A stretch of DNA of 64,000 bases from Ornithinimicrobium tianjinense (lineage in GTDB: Bacteria > Actinomycetota > Actinomycetes > Actinomycetales > Dermatophilaceae), in assembly GCF_014636495.1 (NCBI RefSeq), contig NZ_BMEM01000003.1, positions 248,001 through 312,000 of the forward strand, in the 5' to 3' direction. Below the pieces are notes generated by a model. The model did no database searches and was not told where the DNA came from. It was given only the letters and a program-made list of their open reading frames with translations. Numbering within the stretch: the stretch's first letter is position 1; every line of letters begins with the position of its first letter. Of the stretch, positions 7,891-15,756 are shown one piece after another. The translations under genes and the position numbers were made by a program.

Positions 7891-9539
7891 ACATGGACCT
7901 CTCTGGTGACGGGGCGGGCTCCGGGGGCGGGCTCCGGTGAGGGGCCGGTGGAGGTGTCGCCGCGCAGGCGCTTGAGCACCAGCTCGGCGCTGATCAGGCA
8001 CATCGGCAGGCCGATCCCGGGGATCGTGCTGGAGCCGGCGTAGAGCAGACCGTCGACGTGCCGGGAGGCGTTGCGGGAGCGGAACATCGCGCTCTGCCTC
8101 AGCGTGTGACCCGGGCCGAGCATCCCGCCGCGCCACGCGGAGAGGTCGGCGGCGAAGTCGCCGGGGCCGATGGTGTGGCGGACGACCACGCGGTCGGCCA
8201 GGTCCGGCACCCCCGCCCACTCGGCGACCTGCGCCACGGCCGCGTCGGTGACGGCCTCGATCTGCGCGTCGCCGCGGCCGTCCGCGCCGCCTCGCCCGAG
8301 CTCGGGGTCGGCGGGCACGGGGACGAGGACGAAGAGGTTCTCGTGTCCGTCGGGCGCGACCGAGGGGTCGGTGGCTGACGGCTTGCAGACGTAGGCCGAC
8401 GCCGGCGCGGGCACGCGACCGGCGAAGATGGCGTCGAAGTTGGCCCGCCAGTCGTGGGTGAAGAAGAGGGAGTGGTGGGGCAGCTGCGGGAGCTCGCCGC
8501 GCACGCCGAGCAGCACGAGCACGGCCCCGGGGCCGGAGGTGCGCCGGTCCCAGTAGGACTGCGGGTAGGTGCGCAGGTGCGTGGGCAGCAGCCGGGTCTC
8601 CAGGTGGTGCAGGTCGCCGGCCCCGACGACGAGGTCGGCCGCGTGGACGTGCTCCAGGCCGTCGGCGTCGCGCCAGCGCAGCCCGGTGACGCGGGCGCGG
8701 GGCCCGCGGCGCAGGCGGGAGGGGCGCCGGCCTCCGCCGATGGTCCTCGGTGCCACCGAGGCGGTGGTCACCTCGGTGACCGTGGCGCCGGTGCGGATGC
8801 GGACGCCCTGCTCGCGTGCCAGGTCGGCGACCGCCTCGATGAGCCGGGTGAAGCCGCCCTGCGGGTAGAGCACCCCGCCGGTGAGGTCCATCGCGCTCAT
8901 CAGGTGGTAGAGGCTCGGGGCGCGGTCCGGCGAGGAGCCGAGGAAGACCGCGGGGTAGCCGAGCACCTGCTGGAGCCGTCGGTCGGTGAAGCGGGCCGCG
9001 ACGAAGTCCTCGAGCGAGCGGGTCAGCAGCGGCAGCAGCCGGGGCAGGCGCCGCAGCACGTCCGGCGACGCCAGGGCGAGCGGGGAGGTGAAGCTCGTGT
9101 AGAGGAAGTGGCGGACGGCGACGTCATACGCCTCCGAGGCCGACGTGAGGTATGCCGTGAGCCGGCGCCCCGCGCCCGCCTCGACCGCCTCGAACGTCGC
9201 GACGTTGGTCGCGGTGTCCGCGGTGATGTCCAGCGGCCCCGGTCGCACCTGGCCGGGTGCTCCCTCGGAGAACACGCGGTAGGCGGGGTCGAGGACCCGC
9301 AGGTCCAGCTGCTCCTCGGCCGAGGTGCCGAGCAGCCGGAAGAAGTGGTCGAAGACCTCGGGCATGAGGTACCACGAGGGGCCGGTGTCGAAGCGGAACC
9401 CGCCCACCTCGTGCGAACCCGCGCGCCCGCCCACGGTGGGGCGCTGCTCGAACAGCTCCACGTCATACCCGTCCTGGGCTAGCAGCGCGGCGGTCGCCAG
9501 GCCGGCGATCCCGCCGCCGATCACGGCGACGCGCCTCAT
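7887..9539 (-). CDS. crtI: Phytoene desaturase (CrtI)
   Basis: 550-aa FAD-dependent CrtI-type phytoene desaturase, which introduces double bonds into 15-cis-phytoene to give lycopene or a related polyene at the membrane. The N-terminal dinucleotide-binding motif is VIGGGIAGLATAALL, followed by the CrtI signature FRFDTGPSWYLMPEVFD. The C-terminal flavin-binding region includes LYAGSSTIPGIGLPMCLISA. Start ATG 9539 overlaps the crtB stop (ATGA). No lycopene cyclase or elongase lies in the window, so the end product must be settled by genes elsewhere or be lycopene. Confidence 0.95.
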   Translation of the reverse strand: MRRVAVIGGGIAGLATAALLAQDGYDVELFEQRPTVGGRAGSHEVGGFRFDTGPSWYLMPEVFDHFFRLLGTSAEEQLDLRVLDPAYRVFSEGAPGQVRPGPLDITADTATNVATFEAVEAGAGRRLTAYLTSASEAYDVAVRHFLYTSFTSPLALASPDVLRRLPRLLPLLTRSLEDFVAARFTDRRLQQVLGYPAVFLGSSPDRAPSLYHLMSAMDLTGGVLYPQGGFTRLIEAVADLAREQGVRIRTGATVTEVTTASVAPRTIGGGRRPSRLRRGPRARVTGLRWRDADGLEHVHAADLVVGAGDLHHLETRLLPTHLRTYPQSYWDRRTSGPGAVLVLLGVRGELPQLPHHSLFFTHDWRANFDAIFAGRVPAPASAYVCKPSATDPSVAPDGHENLFVLVPVPADPELGRGGADGRGDAQIEAVTDAAVAQVAEWAGVPDLADRVVVRHTIGPGDFAADLSAWRGGMLGPGHTLRQSAMFRSRNASRHVDGLLYAGSSTIPGIGLPMCLISAELVLKRLRGDTSTGPSPEPAPGARPVTREVHV

Positions 9540-10402
9540 CGGGCCACCACGGCGCTGCGCGCCAGGATCTGGGCCTTGACGTGGTCGGGGACCCGGACGC
9601 GCTCGCGGGCGATCTGCTGGGCGGGCGTGGCGCGGAGACGCTCGGAGAGCGCGCAGAAGAGCCCGTGCGCAGCGTGCACGGCCGGTAGGCTGCTGGGGGG
9701 CAGCTGGGCGATGGCCTGCGCGGCGACCGCGAGGTCCTCGTCGATCTCGTCGAGCAGCTGGTCGCGCTCGCGGTCGCTGAAGGTCGCGAGGTCGACGCCC
9801 GGGAAGTAGACGCGGCCCAGCTCGCTCTGGTCGGCGTGCAGGTCCCGCAGGAAGTTGACCTTCTGGAAGGCGGCCCCGAGCCGGCGTGCCCCGGGTGCCA
9901 GGGCGGCGTAGCGCTGCTCGTCCCCACCGACGAAGACGCGCAGGCACATCAGGCCGACGACCTCCGCGGAGCCGTAGACGTAGCCCTCGAGGCTCTCCTG
10001 GTCGTGGGTGCTCACCGTGAGGTCGGCGCGCATGGACGCGAAGAAGGGGTCGACGAGGTCGGCGCCGATGCCGTGCTCGGCTGCGGTCAGCGCGAAGGCG
10101 TGCACGACCAGGTTGGCGCTGCCGCGGGTCTCGATCGCGGCCAGCGTCTCCTGGTGGAGCCCGTCCAGCATCCGCGCGCGCTGGTCACGGTCCCAGGGCT
10201 GGCTCTCGTCGTCCACGAGCTCGTCCGCGACCCGGACGAGCGCGTAGATGCAGCGGACGTGGGTCCGCACCGGCTCCTGCAGCAGGCGCGTCGCCCAGCC
10301 GAAGGAGGTGGAGTAGTGGCCGATGACGCACGCGGCGCTCGCGCGGGCGGCGTCGTCGTAGGAGGTCGTGGCGGCGCCGCCGCGCCCGCGCAGGAGCATC
10401 AT
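9536..10402 (-). CDS. crtB: Phytoene synthase (CrtB)
   Basis: 288-aa squalene/phytoene synthase that condenses two geranylgeranyl diphosphates to phytoene. The first aspartate-rich motif is ADELVDDES; the second region is KVNFLRDLHAD, equivalent to the conserved DxxxD segment. The start ATG shares a base with the crtE stop (TGATG). A second ATG follows immediately, so the exact initiator is uncertain by one codon. Confidence 0.95.
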   Translation of the reverse strand: MMLLRGRGGAATTSYDDAARASAACVIGHYSTSFGWATRLLQEPVRTHVRCIYALVRVADELVDDESQPWDRDQRARMLDGLHQETLAAIETRGSANLVVHAFALTAAEHGIGADLVDPFFASMRADLTVSTHDQESLEGYVYGSAEVVGLMCLRVFVGGDEQRYAALAPGARRLGAAFQKVNFLRDLHADQSELGRVYFPGVDLATFSDRERDQLLDEIDEDLAVAAQAIAQLPPSSLPAVHAAHGLFCALSERLRATPAQQIARERVRVPDHVKAQILARSAVVAR

Positions 10403-11484
10403 CAGGCGGCCCCCCTCTCCGGGGTCGCGGCCTGCGGTGCGGGGACGGGGGCACCGAGCAGGACCGTGATCATGTCCAGCAGCGTCCGGCGGGCCGGCTC
10501 CGGGAGCCGGTCGACCCCGGCCACGGCGGCGCCGCGCAGGTCGTGGACCAGCGCCTCGACCGCGCGCCGGGCGCCGCAGGCGACGAGCAGCTCACGCGCG
10601 CGACGGGCGCCGTCCTCGGTGAGGTCGGGGTCGCCGACGAACGGGGCCAGCTGTGCCCACCGCGAGCTCGACCGCGCGATCGTGATCAGCGCCGTGGACT
10701 TGCCCTCGCGGAGGTCGCAGAGCGGGTCCTTGCCGGTCTGCTCGGCGGTGCCGAACACGCCGTCGAGGTCATCCTGCAGCTGGAAGGCCACGCCGAGGCA
10801 GCGGCCGACCGCGCCCAGCGCGGCCACCACGTCCTCCGGGGCGTCGGCCAGGATCGCCGCGGCCTGGAGCGGCAGCTCGAAGGAGTAGGCCGCCGTCTTC
10901 CACTCGGCCACGTCGAGGGCGTCGGCGAGCGTGACCCGGCCGCCGAGGCTGACCCGCACGTCCGCGAGTTCCCCGGCGGCGCTGCGGTGGAGGACCTCCT
11001 CGAGCAGGTCGAGCAGCCGGACGGTGACGTCGGGCCGGGCGCCGCACAACGCGATCTCGCGCACGGCGCCGGCCAGGGCGAGGTCGCCGGCCAGGATGCC
11101 GGCCGCCTCGCCGTAGCGGCGGGCCCGCTCCGGGGTGGCTCCGTCGGCCAGCCCGCGGGCCGCGAAGGTCCCGCCGACGTTGGGCCGCCCGCGGCGCACC
11201 TCGTCGCCGTCGATGACGTCGTCGTGGATGACGAAGGCGGTGTGGAGCAGCTCGACGGCGTCGGCCACCGCGGCTGCCACGTGGGCGTCTTGGCCGCCGA
11301 GGGCGGCGTGCAGGTGCACCAGCAGGGCGGGGCGGAAGCGCTTGCCGCCCTGGGTCAGGCCGCGGAGCACGTCCCAGAGCACCGCATCGTGCTCGTCGAC
11401 GACCTGGTCGTGACCTGCGGCGAAGAACCGCTCGTGGGCCGGTGGGAGGACCGCCGGGGCGGGAGGTGCAGCGATGGTGGTCAT
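10402..11484 (-). CDS. crtE: Geranylgeranyl diphosphate synthase (CrtE-type polyprenyl synthetase)
   Basis: 360-aa trans-isoprenyl diphosphate synthase supplying GGPP to CrtB. Both aspartate motifs are clear: HDDVIDGD (first DDxxD) and LQDDLDG (second DDxxD). GGKRFRPALL is the IPP-binding region. ATG 11484 is selected because the upstream in-frame extension has no family similarity. It is the first gene of the carotenoid operon. The 73 bp upstream separate it from a 3-unit, 11-bp direct repeat that I interpret as a LitR/CarH operator. Confidence 0.93.
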   Translation of the reverse strand: MTTIAAPPAPAVLPPAHERFFAAGHDQVVDEHDAVLWDVLRGLTQGGKRFRPALLVHLHAALGGQDAHVAAAVADAVELLHTAFVIHDDVIDGDEVRRGRPNVGGTFAARGLADGATPERARRYGEAAGILAGDLALAGAVREIALCGARPDVTVRLLDLLEEVLHRSAAGELADVRVSLGGRVTLADALDVAEWKTAAYSFELPLQAAAILADAPEDVVAALGAVGRCLGVAFQLQDDLDGVFGTAEQTGKDPLCDLREGKSTALITIARSSSRWAQLAPFVGDPDLTEDGARRARELLVACGARRAVEALVHDLRGAAVAGVDRLPEPARRTLLDMITVLLGAPVPAPQAATPERGAA

Positions 11485-11556
11485 GGCGGGCTCGTCTCTG
11501 TGCGTCGAGGACCTTCTGCAAGGTCCGGACCTGTCGCGTGGCACCAGCATGCACCA

Positions 11557-11589
11557 TTGGACAAACATTTGACAAACGATAGACGCGAG
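11557..11589. promoter_or_regulatory. LitR/CarH-like operator of the crt operon (three 11-bp units)
   Basis: Three consecutive 11-nt units on the plus strand: TTGGACAAACA (11557-11567), TTTGACAAACG (11568-11578) and the weaker ATAGACGCGAG (11579-11589). CarH-family regulators bind tandem 11-bp repeats of this general T-n-n-ACA kind over promoter DNA. It lies 73 bp upstream of crtE. Assignment to the neighbouring regulator is inference from the shared repeat and synteny. Confidence 0.72.
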
Positions 11590-11608
11590 CAGTTTCGCAA
11601 GCGTAAGT

Positions 11609-11716
11609 CACTCACCGGAGTGACCTGAGCGCGCGACCAAGCGGTATGGCGTGCACGAGCCACTCACCGGGTGACCTGTGCACGCGATCACACGGATGGC
11701 GTGCACGAGCCACTCA
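11609..11716. repeat. Degenerate 50-bp tandem repeats
   Basis: Two identical 21-bp blocks at 11646-11666 and 11696-11716 (core GTGCACGAGCCACTCA) mark a 50-bp period. CACTCACCGG-AGTGACCTG near 11609 and CACTCACCGG-GTGACCTG near 11661 show a further partial unit. The array fills the space between the crtE operator and the 3' end of the regulator gene. Function unknown. Confidence 0.6.
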
Positions 11717-11730
11717 TCGAGGTGTCACCG

Positions 11731-12711
11731 TCAGGCGCCGAGGAGCCGGGTGGCGACCTCGCGAGCGCCACCGGCGACGGACGGCGGCAGCCTCGTCGCG
11801 CCGCTCACCGTCTGGGACGCAGCCCCCCGTCCGCCCACGTAGATCGGCAGGTCGGGGTGGGACGCCTTCAGCCGCCGCACGACGTTGGCCGCGGCCTCTG
11901 TGTCGGTGATCATCGGCACCGAGAGGACGACGGCCGCCGGCGCCAGGCGGTCTGCGGCGTGGACCCAGCTGTCCTCCGGGACGTCACTGCCCAGCCAGCG
12001 CACGTCAGCCCCCAATCGGCGCAGGCAGGTCGCGAACGCCAGCGAGGCCAGCTCGTGGAGCGAGCCCGGCGGCAGCCCGGCCAGGACGACCGGTCCGCCG
12101 AGGGCGATGCCTGCGGCGTCAAACGCGCGGCCCAGCCGGTCGCGGACGGCAGCGCTGACGAGGTGCTCACCGGCGACGTCCACCCGTCCGTCGACCCACG
12201 CGTCACCAAGACCCTGGAGGGCCGGAAGCAGCCAGTGCTCAACGACGGACTCGAAGGAGCCCGATGCGAAGGCCTGATCCAGGATGCGGTCGACCTCTGC
12301 CCGGTCCAGGTTCTGGGCCGGGCCGACGAGAGTATCGGCTGCGGGGACGGAGGCGCTCGGTGCAGCGTCTGGAACGGGCCTAGGCCCCGTGGCGGAGGAG
12401 TTCATGAGGGAGGGATCCGCAGGGACCGAGGGTGCGGCGGGAAGGCGCTCGGCCGCCTGCGTCTCGGCCACCCGCGTCTCCGGCAGCTCCGCGAGGACCT
12501 GCTGGGCGGCGAGCGAGGCCGGGCTGCCGGACGCGACAAGGCGGGCCATGCTGCGCAGGCGCTCCAGGTCCGCGTCGTCGTAGAGCCGGTAGCGCGACTC
12601 GGTGCGCTTCGGGCTCACCACACCGTAGCGGCGCTCCCACGCGCGCAGAGTGTCAGCCGCGATCCCGGTCAGCGAGCTGACCTGCTTGACGGTGTAGGGC
12701 ACGGCGCTCAC
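11731..12711 (-). CDS. litR: LitR/CarH-like B12-binding MerR photoreceptor regulator
   Basis: 326 aa. Residues 5-73 form a MerR helix-turn-helix with TLRAWERRYGVVSPKRT. A Pro/Ala-rich linker follows (about 75-130), then a cobalamin-binding region. It contains the CarH signature W172-x9-E182-H183 (WVDGRVDVAGEH) and H219 in PGSLHELAS at the position of the lower axial histidine. CarH/LitR proteins bind adenosylcobalamin, assemble on DNA as repressors in the dark and fall apart in light. Here two residues of the canonical E-x-H-x-x-G motif are altered (S for E, A for G), so binding should be tested. It sits next to the crt operon and carries its own repeat operator upstream. Confidence 0.88.
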   Translation of the reverse strand: MSAVPYTVKQVSSLTGIAADTLRAWERRYGVVSPKRTESRYRLYDDADLERLRSMARLVASGSPASLAAQQVLAELPETRVAETQAAERLPAAPSVPADPSLMNSSATGPRPVPDAAPSASVPAADTLVGPAQNLDRAEVDRILDQAFASGSFESVVEHWLLPALQGLGDAWVDGRVDVAGEHLVSAAVRDRLGRAFDAAGIALGGPVVLAGLPPGSLHELASLAFATCLRRLGADVRWLGSDVPEDSWVHAADRLAPAAVVLSVPMITDTEAAANVVRRLKASHPDLPIYVGGRGAASQTVSGATRLPPSVAGGAREVATRLLGA

Positions 12712-12739
12712 CTCCTTCGGAGAGGTAGCCTACTGCACT

Positions 12740-12761
12740 TTGGACAAACCCTGGACGCCAG
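12740..12761. promoter_or_regulatory. LitR/CarH-like operator of the regulator gene
   Basis: Two 11-nt units, TTGGACAAACC (12740-12750) and CTGGACGCCAG (12751-12761). The first shares its first ten bases with the first unit of the crtE operator. It lies 28 bp before the litR-like start codon, just upstream of a TAGGCT that could be the -10, which suits autorepression. Confidence 0.65.
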
Positions 12762-12836
12762 TCGGGTCAAAGGTTGGTGTGGGATGTCACCACACCGCGC
12801 GCTCGCCAGCCCCGCAGAGCGACCGGTCTCGTGACG

Positions 12837-12892
12837 CACACTTCCGGCAAGGATTCGTTGGTCACGTCCAACGAATCCTTGCCGGAAGTGTG
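12837..12892. repeat. 25-bp perfect inverted repeat with 6-nt loop
   Basis: Arms 12837-12861 and 12868-12892 are exact reverse complements around the loop TCACGT (12862-12867). The left arm begins CACACTTCCGGCAAGG. There is no T-tract and no gene ends here. It could be a cruciform or recombinase site, a palindromic mobile repeat, or a transcript-stabilising or attenuating hairpin. Confidence 0.9.
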
Positions 12893-12901
12893 TGCTTTGA
12901 A

Positions 12902-12951
12902 ACGGCGCGTTCGGTGGGGCCGGGAGTCACCACACGGCGCGTTCGGTGGGG
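12902..12951 (+). repeat. 18-bp direct repeat pair
   Basis: ACGGCGCGTTCGGTGGGG occurs at 12902-12919 and again at 12934-12951. A related GTCACCACAC-(C/G)GCGCG block is also found at about 12786-12799 and 12927-12941. Confidence 0.8.
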
Positions 12952-12962
12952 TGGGACGATCG

Positions 12963-12984
12963 TGTGACAAACTTTTGACAAAGG
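12963..12984. promoter_or_regulatory. LitR/CarH-like operator of the DUF4397-sortase genes
   Basis: Two 11-nt units in tandem, TGTGACAAACT (12963-12973) and TTTGACAAAGG (12974-12984). They lie 78 bp before the DUF4397 start codon and include TTGACA (12975-12980), which could double as the -35, so bound regulator would block the promoter. Confidence 0.68.
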
Positions 12985-13062
12985 TTGAATCCAATCGAGG
13001 GGTCAGCGCCGTAGTGAGGGGTGAGGGCGGAACGGTCCGCCCCGGAACCGAGGAGAGCCACC

Positions 13063-13863
13063 ATGCGCAAGACCACCACCGCAGTCCTCCTGGCCGGCGC
13101 CACCGCGGCGGCCTTCGCCGCTCCTGCCGCGGCCGACGAGCACGAGGCGACCGTCTCCGTCCTGCACGGCGTCCCCGGCCTGACCGTCGACGTCTACGTC
13201 AACGGCGAGGAGACGATCCCGGACTTCGCGCCCGGAACGCTGACCGACCCGATGATGCTTCCCGCGGGCAGCTACGACATCGCGATCTACGCCGACGGCG
13301 ACACCCCCGACTCGGCCGAGCCGGCCCTGTCCGCCGAGGGCCTCGAGGTGCCCGGCGGTGCCAACCTCACCCTCGCCGCGCACCTCGACGAGGGTGGCGC
13401 CCCGATGCTGTCCGCCTTCGTCAACGACGTCTCGGCGACGGCCGCGGGCGAGGCGCGCCTCACCGTCCGGCACGCCGCGGCGGCACCCGCCGTGGACGTC
13501 CGTGCCGGCGGCAGCCCGGTGATCGAGGGGCTGACGAACCCGGACGAGGAGGTCCTCGACCTCCCGGCCGGCACCGTCTCCGCCGACGTCGTGCTGGCCG
13601 GCACGGAGGACGTGGTCCTCGGCCCGGCCGACCTGGACCTCGGTGAGGGTGTCAACACGATCGTCTATGCGTGGGGCTCCGCCGAGGACGGCACGCTCGA
13701 CCTTGCCGTCCAGACCATCGACGGCCTGCACAGCGCCCCCGAGGGCGTCCCGTCCGGCCAGGGCGGGCTCGCCGCTCCGGGCGCCCTGCTGGTGCTGGCT
13801 CTCGCCGGGGTGGCCGGCGCCGTCGTCGCCGGTCGCTACGTCGCCCGCGCCGAGCGCGTCTGA
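13063..13863 (+). CDS. Secreted DUF4397-domain protein with C-terminal membrane anchor
   Basis: 266 aa with a Sec signal peptide (about 1-26, ending PAAADEH). Two tandem DUF4397 repeats follow, seen in VSVLHGVPGLTVDVYVNG and LTVRHAAAAPAVDVRAGG. A Gly/Pro spacer, one transmembrane helix and a short RYVARAERV tail complete the protein. The ATG at 13063 follows GAGGAG. The repeats are probably beta-sandwich domains exposed on the cell surface; their ligand is unknown. The next gene is a sortase 2 bp downstream, a pairing common in actinobacteria, yet no LPxTG motif is visible, so whether this is the sortase substrate is open. Confidence 0.82.
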   Translation: MRKTTTAVLLAGATAAAFAAPAAADEHEATVSVLHGVPGLTVDVYVNGEETIPDFAPGTLTDPMMLPAGSYDIAIYADGDTPDSAEPALSAEGLEVPGGANLTLAAHLDEGGAPMLSAFVNDVSATAAGEARLTVRHAAAAPAVDVRAGGSPVIEGLTNPDEEVLDLPAGTVSADVVLAGTEDVVLGPADLDLGEGVNTIVYAWGSAEDGTLDLAVQTIDGLHSAPEGVPSGQGGLAAPGALLVLALAGVAGAVVAGRYVARAERV

Positions 13864-13865
13864 CC

Positions 13866-14576
13866 GTGGGCAGCACCCGCGGCACCGCCCGCCGGCCGAG
13901 CCGGGTGAACGTCGTCGCGCTCGCGGTGACGCTCGCCTGCCTGGTGGTCGCCGGCTGGGCGGTGCGCGGGCTCCTGCACGAGCGGGTCCCCGGGTCCGTG
14001 GACTTCGGGACCTCCGCGACCGTGGACGACCGCGACGGCGCCACGGCCGAGGACGGGCCGACCACCACCTCCGCGGCCGCCCTTCCCCGGCCCGGCCGCT
14101 CCTCCGCCGCCCTCCAGCCGGCGCAGGAGCGGGCCGTCCCGGTCCGGCTCACCGTCCCCTCGGTGGGCCTGGAGGTCGCGATCGACCCGGTCGCGATCAC
14201 CGAGGACGGGCAGATGGAGATCCCTGAGCGGCCCGACCGCGCAGGGTGGTACCGGTACGGCCCCGCCCCCGGCAGCACCTCTGGATCCGTCGTGGTGGCA
14301 GGGCACGTCGACACCACGACAGGCCCGGGCGCCTTCCTGGCGCTGGGCCGGGTGGAGGCGGGCGCCGAGGTCGTGGTCGAGCTCGACGACGGGACGAGCA
14401 CGGCATACCGGATCGTGGGAGGCGAGAGCGTCGCCAAGACCGACCTCGCCGTCGACGAGATCTTTCGGCGCGACGGCGACCCGGTGCTGCGCCTGGTGAC
14501 CTGCGCCGGGGACTGGTCGCCGCGCACCGGCCACTACACCGACAACCTCGTGGTGACCGCGGTGCCGCTCGGATGA
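13866..14576 (+). CDS. Class F-type sortase
   Basis: 236-aa membrane-anchored transpeptidase. An N-terminal helix (about residues 16-36) and a Thr/Ala-rich stalk precede the sortase barrel. The catalytic triad is readable as His147 in GHVDTTTGPGAF, Cys213 in LVTCAGDW and Arg220 in SPRTGHYTDN, matching actinobacterial class F proteins. GTG at 13866 is the only plausible start, 2 bp after the DUF4397 stop. Its stop overlaps an upstream alternative start of the sigma gene. Sortases cut a C-terminal sorting signal and attach proteins covalently at the surface; the substrate here is unknown. Confidence 0.85.
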   Translation: MGSTRGTARRPSRVNVVALAVTLACLVVAGWAVRGLLHERVPGSVDFGTSATVDDRDGATAEDGPTTTSAAALPRPGRSSAALQPAQERAVPVRLTVPSVGLEVAIDPVAITEDGQMEIPERPDRAGWYRYGPAPGSTSGSVVVAGHVDTTTGPGAFLALGRVEAGAEVVVELDDGTSTAYRIVGGESVAKTDLAVDEIFRRDGDPVLRLVTCAGDWSPRTGHYTDNLVVTAVPLG

Positions 14577-14602
14577 CGCTCGCTCCTTCTACAGTGGTGC
14601 CC

Positions 14603-15145
14603 ATGACGGACGGCACCGCGGCCGACGCGGCCATCGCGCAGGCGTGGGACGCCGGCGCCGAGGACGCGCTGGAGCGGGCCTACCGGCGCTGGAGCCCCCT
14701 GGTGCACGGGCTGGCGGCCCGCGCGGTGGGACCGACGGAGGCGGAGGACGTCACCCAGCAGGTGTTCCTGTCGGCGTGGCGGCGCCGCGAGACCTACGAC
14801 CCGGCGCAGGGACCGCTCGGCGCGTGGCTCGTGGGTATCACCCGCCGGGCGGTCGCCGACCTGCTCCGGCAGCGGCACCGCACGGCCGAGGTGCCCAGCA
14901 CCCTGCACGACGGGACCGCCCCCGAGGGGGTCCTGCACGACGCCGACCGGGACGACCTGCTCGCGCTCTACGAGGAGCTCGAGCGGATCGGCGACCCGCC
15001 CCGGCAGATCCTGCTCCTGGCCTACGTCCACGACCGGACGCAGAAGGAGATCGCCGAGCTGCTCGACCTGCCGCTCGGCACCGTCAAGACCCAGACCACC
15101 CGGACCCTGGCCCGGCTCCGCACCCGCATGGGAGGTGCCCGATGA
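14603..15145 (+). CDS. ECF RNA polymerase sigma factor
   Basis: 180-aa extracytoplasmic-function sigma factor with sigma2 (DVTQQVFLSAWRRRETYD) and sigma4 (TQKEIAELLDLPLGTVKTQ). I choose ATG 14603 because TACAGT (14590-14595) lies 7 nt before it, the leaderless pattern seen elsewhere in the window. ATG 14573, overlapping the sortase stop as ATGA, would add ten residues. Both may be used: coupled translation from the long transcript and an internal promoter. Its stop overlaps the start of an RskA-like anti-sigma gene, so the pair is a classic sigma/anti-sigma switch. Regulon unknown. Confidence 0.88.
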   Translation: MTDGTAADAAIAQAWDAGAEDALERAYRRWSPLVHGLAARAVGPTEAEDVTQQVFLSAWRRRETYDPAQGPLGAWLVGITRRAVADLLRQRHRTAEVPSTLHDGTAPEGVLHDADRDDLLALYEELERIGDPPRQILLLAYVHDRTQKEIAELLDLPLGTVKTQTTRTLARLRTRMGGAR

Positions 15146-15756
15146 ACGACGAGCTCGAGGAGGCCCGCCTGCGCGAGGACCGCGTGGGTGTGCTGCTGCG
15201 TCGCGCCGGCGTGGTGGAGCAGCCACCACCCCCGCACGTCTGGGAGGCCGTGGTCGAGGGGGTGCGCGCCGAGAGCGAGGTGACCCGGCTGCGGCCGCGC
15301 TCGCAGACGTCGGCCCCGCCCTCCGCCGCCCGCCCGTCCCGCTGGCCCCTTCTGCTCGCAGCGGCAGCCGTCGGCGCGCTCGTGACCTGGGCCGGGGTCG
15401 AGCTGGCCGACCGGCCTGACTCCGGGCTGGTCCTCGCCAGCGGGTCCCTCGCGCCGCTGGTGCCCTCCGCCCCGGCTGGGTCGGCCGAGGTCGTCGAGGT
15501 CGACGGTCAGCAGCGGTTGCGGGTGACCCTGGACGAGGCTCCGGAGCCGGGCGAGGGCTACCTCGAGGTCTGGCTGCTGCGCCCGGACGTCTCCGGGCTC
15601 GTCACCCTCGGGGTGCTCGAGGGCACCTCCGGGGACTTCCTGCTGCCGCCGGGTCTCGACCTCGGGGAGTACCCGCTCGTGGACATCTCCGTCGAGCGCG
15701 TCGACGGCGACCCCGGCCACGGCGGCGACAGCCTCGTGCGAGGGGAGGTCGGCTGA
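15142..15756 (+). CDS. RskA-like membrane anti-sigma factor
   Basis: 204 aa. The cytoplasmic N-terminal part (about 1-65) should bind the sigma factor. A single transmembrane helix follows (about 70-90) and the extracytoplasmic part is an RskA-type domain with the typical GEGYLEVWLL and HGGDSLVRGEV segments. ATG 15142 overlaps the sigma stop (ATGA). A zinc-finger H-x3-C-x2-C motif is absent, as in other RskA relatives. Release of the sigma factor would be expected by regulated proteolysis. Confidence 0.82.
   Translation: MNDELEEARLREDRVGVLLRRAGVVEQPPPPHVWEAVVEGVRAESEVTRLRPRSQTSAPPSAARPSRWPLLLAAAAVGALVTWAGVELADRPDSGLVLASGSLAPLVPSAPAGSAEVVEVDGQQRLRVTLDEAPEPGEGYLEVWLLRPDVSGLVTLGVLEGTSGDFLLPPGLDLGEYPLVDISVERVDGDPGHGGDSLVRGEVG

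Larger units (their letters stand above)
12712..13062. other. 351-bp divergent regulatory region
   Basis: No gene is supported here. The region holds, in order, the regulator's own repeat operator, a GTCACCACAC-containing stretch, a 25-bp perfect inverted repeat, an 18-bp direct repeat and the operator of the DUF4397 gene. It lies between two divergently transcribed genes, so the hairpin cannot be an ordinary 3'-end terminator for either. Confidence 0.7.

Noticed and set aside
12837-12892. Palindrome as a factor-independent terminator
   Set aside because: No T-tract, and both flanking genes are transcribed away from it.
12774-13062. Short frames through the palindrome on both strands coding similar peptides
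   Set aside because: Similarity of the two peptides is a trivial result of the inverted repeat; no start context or family support.
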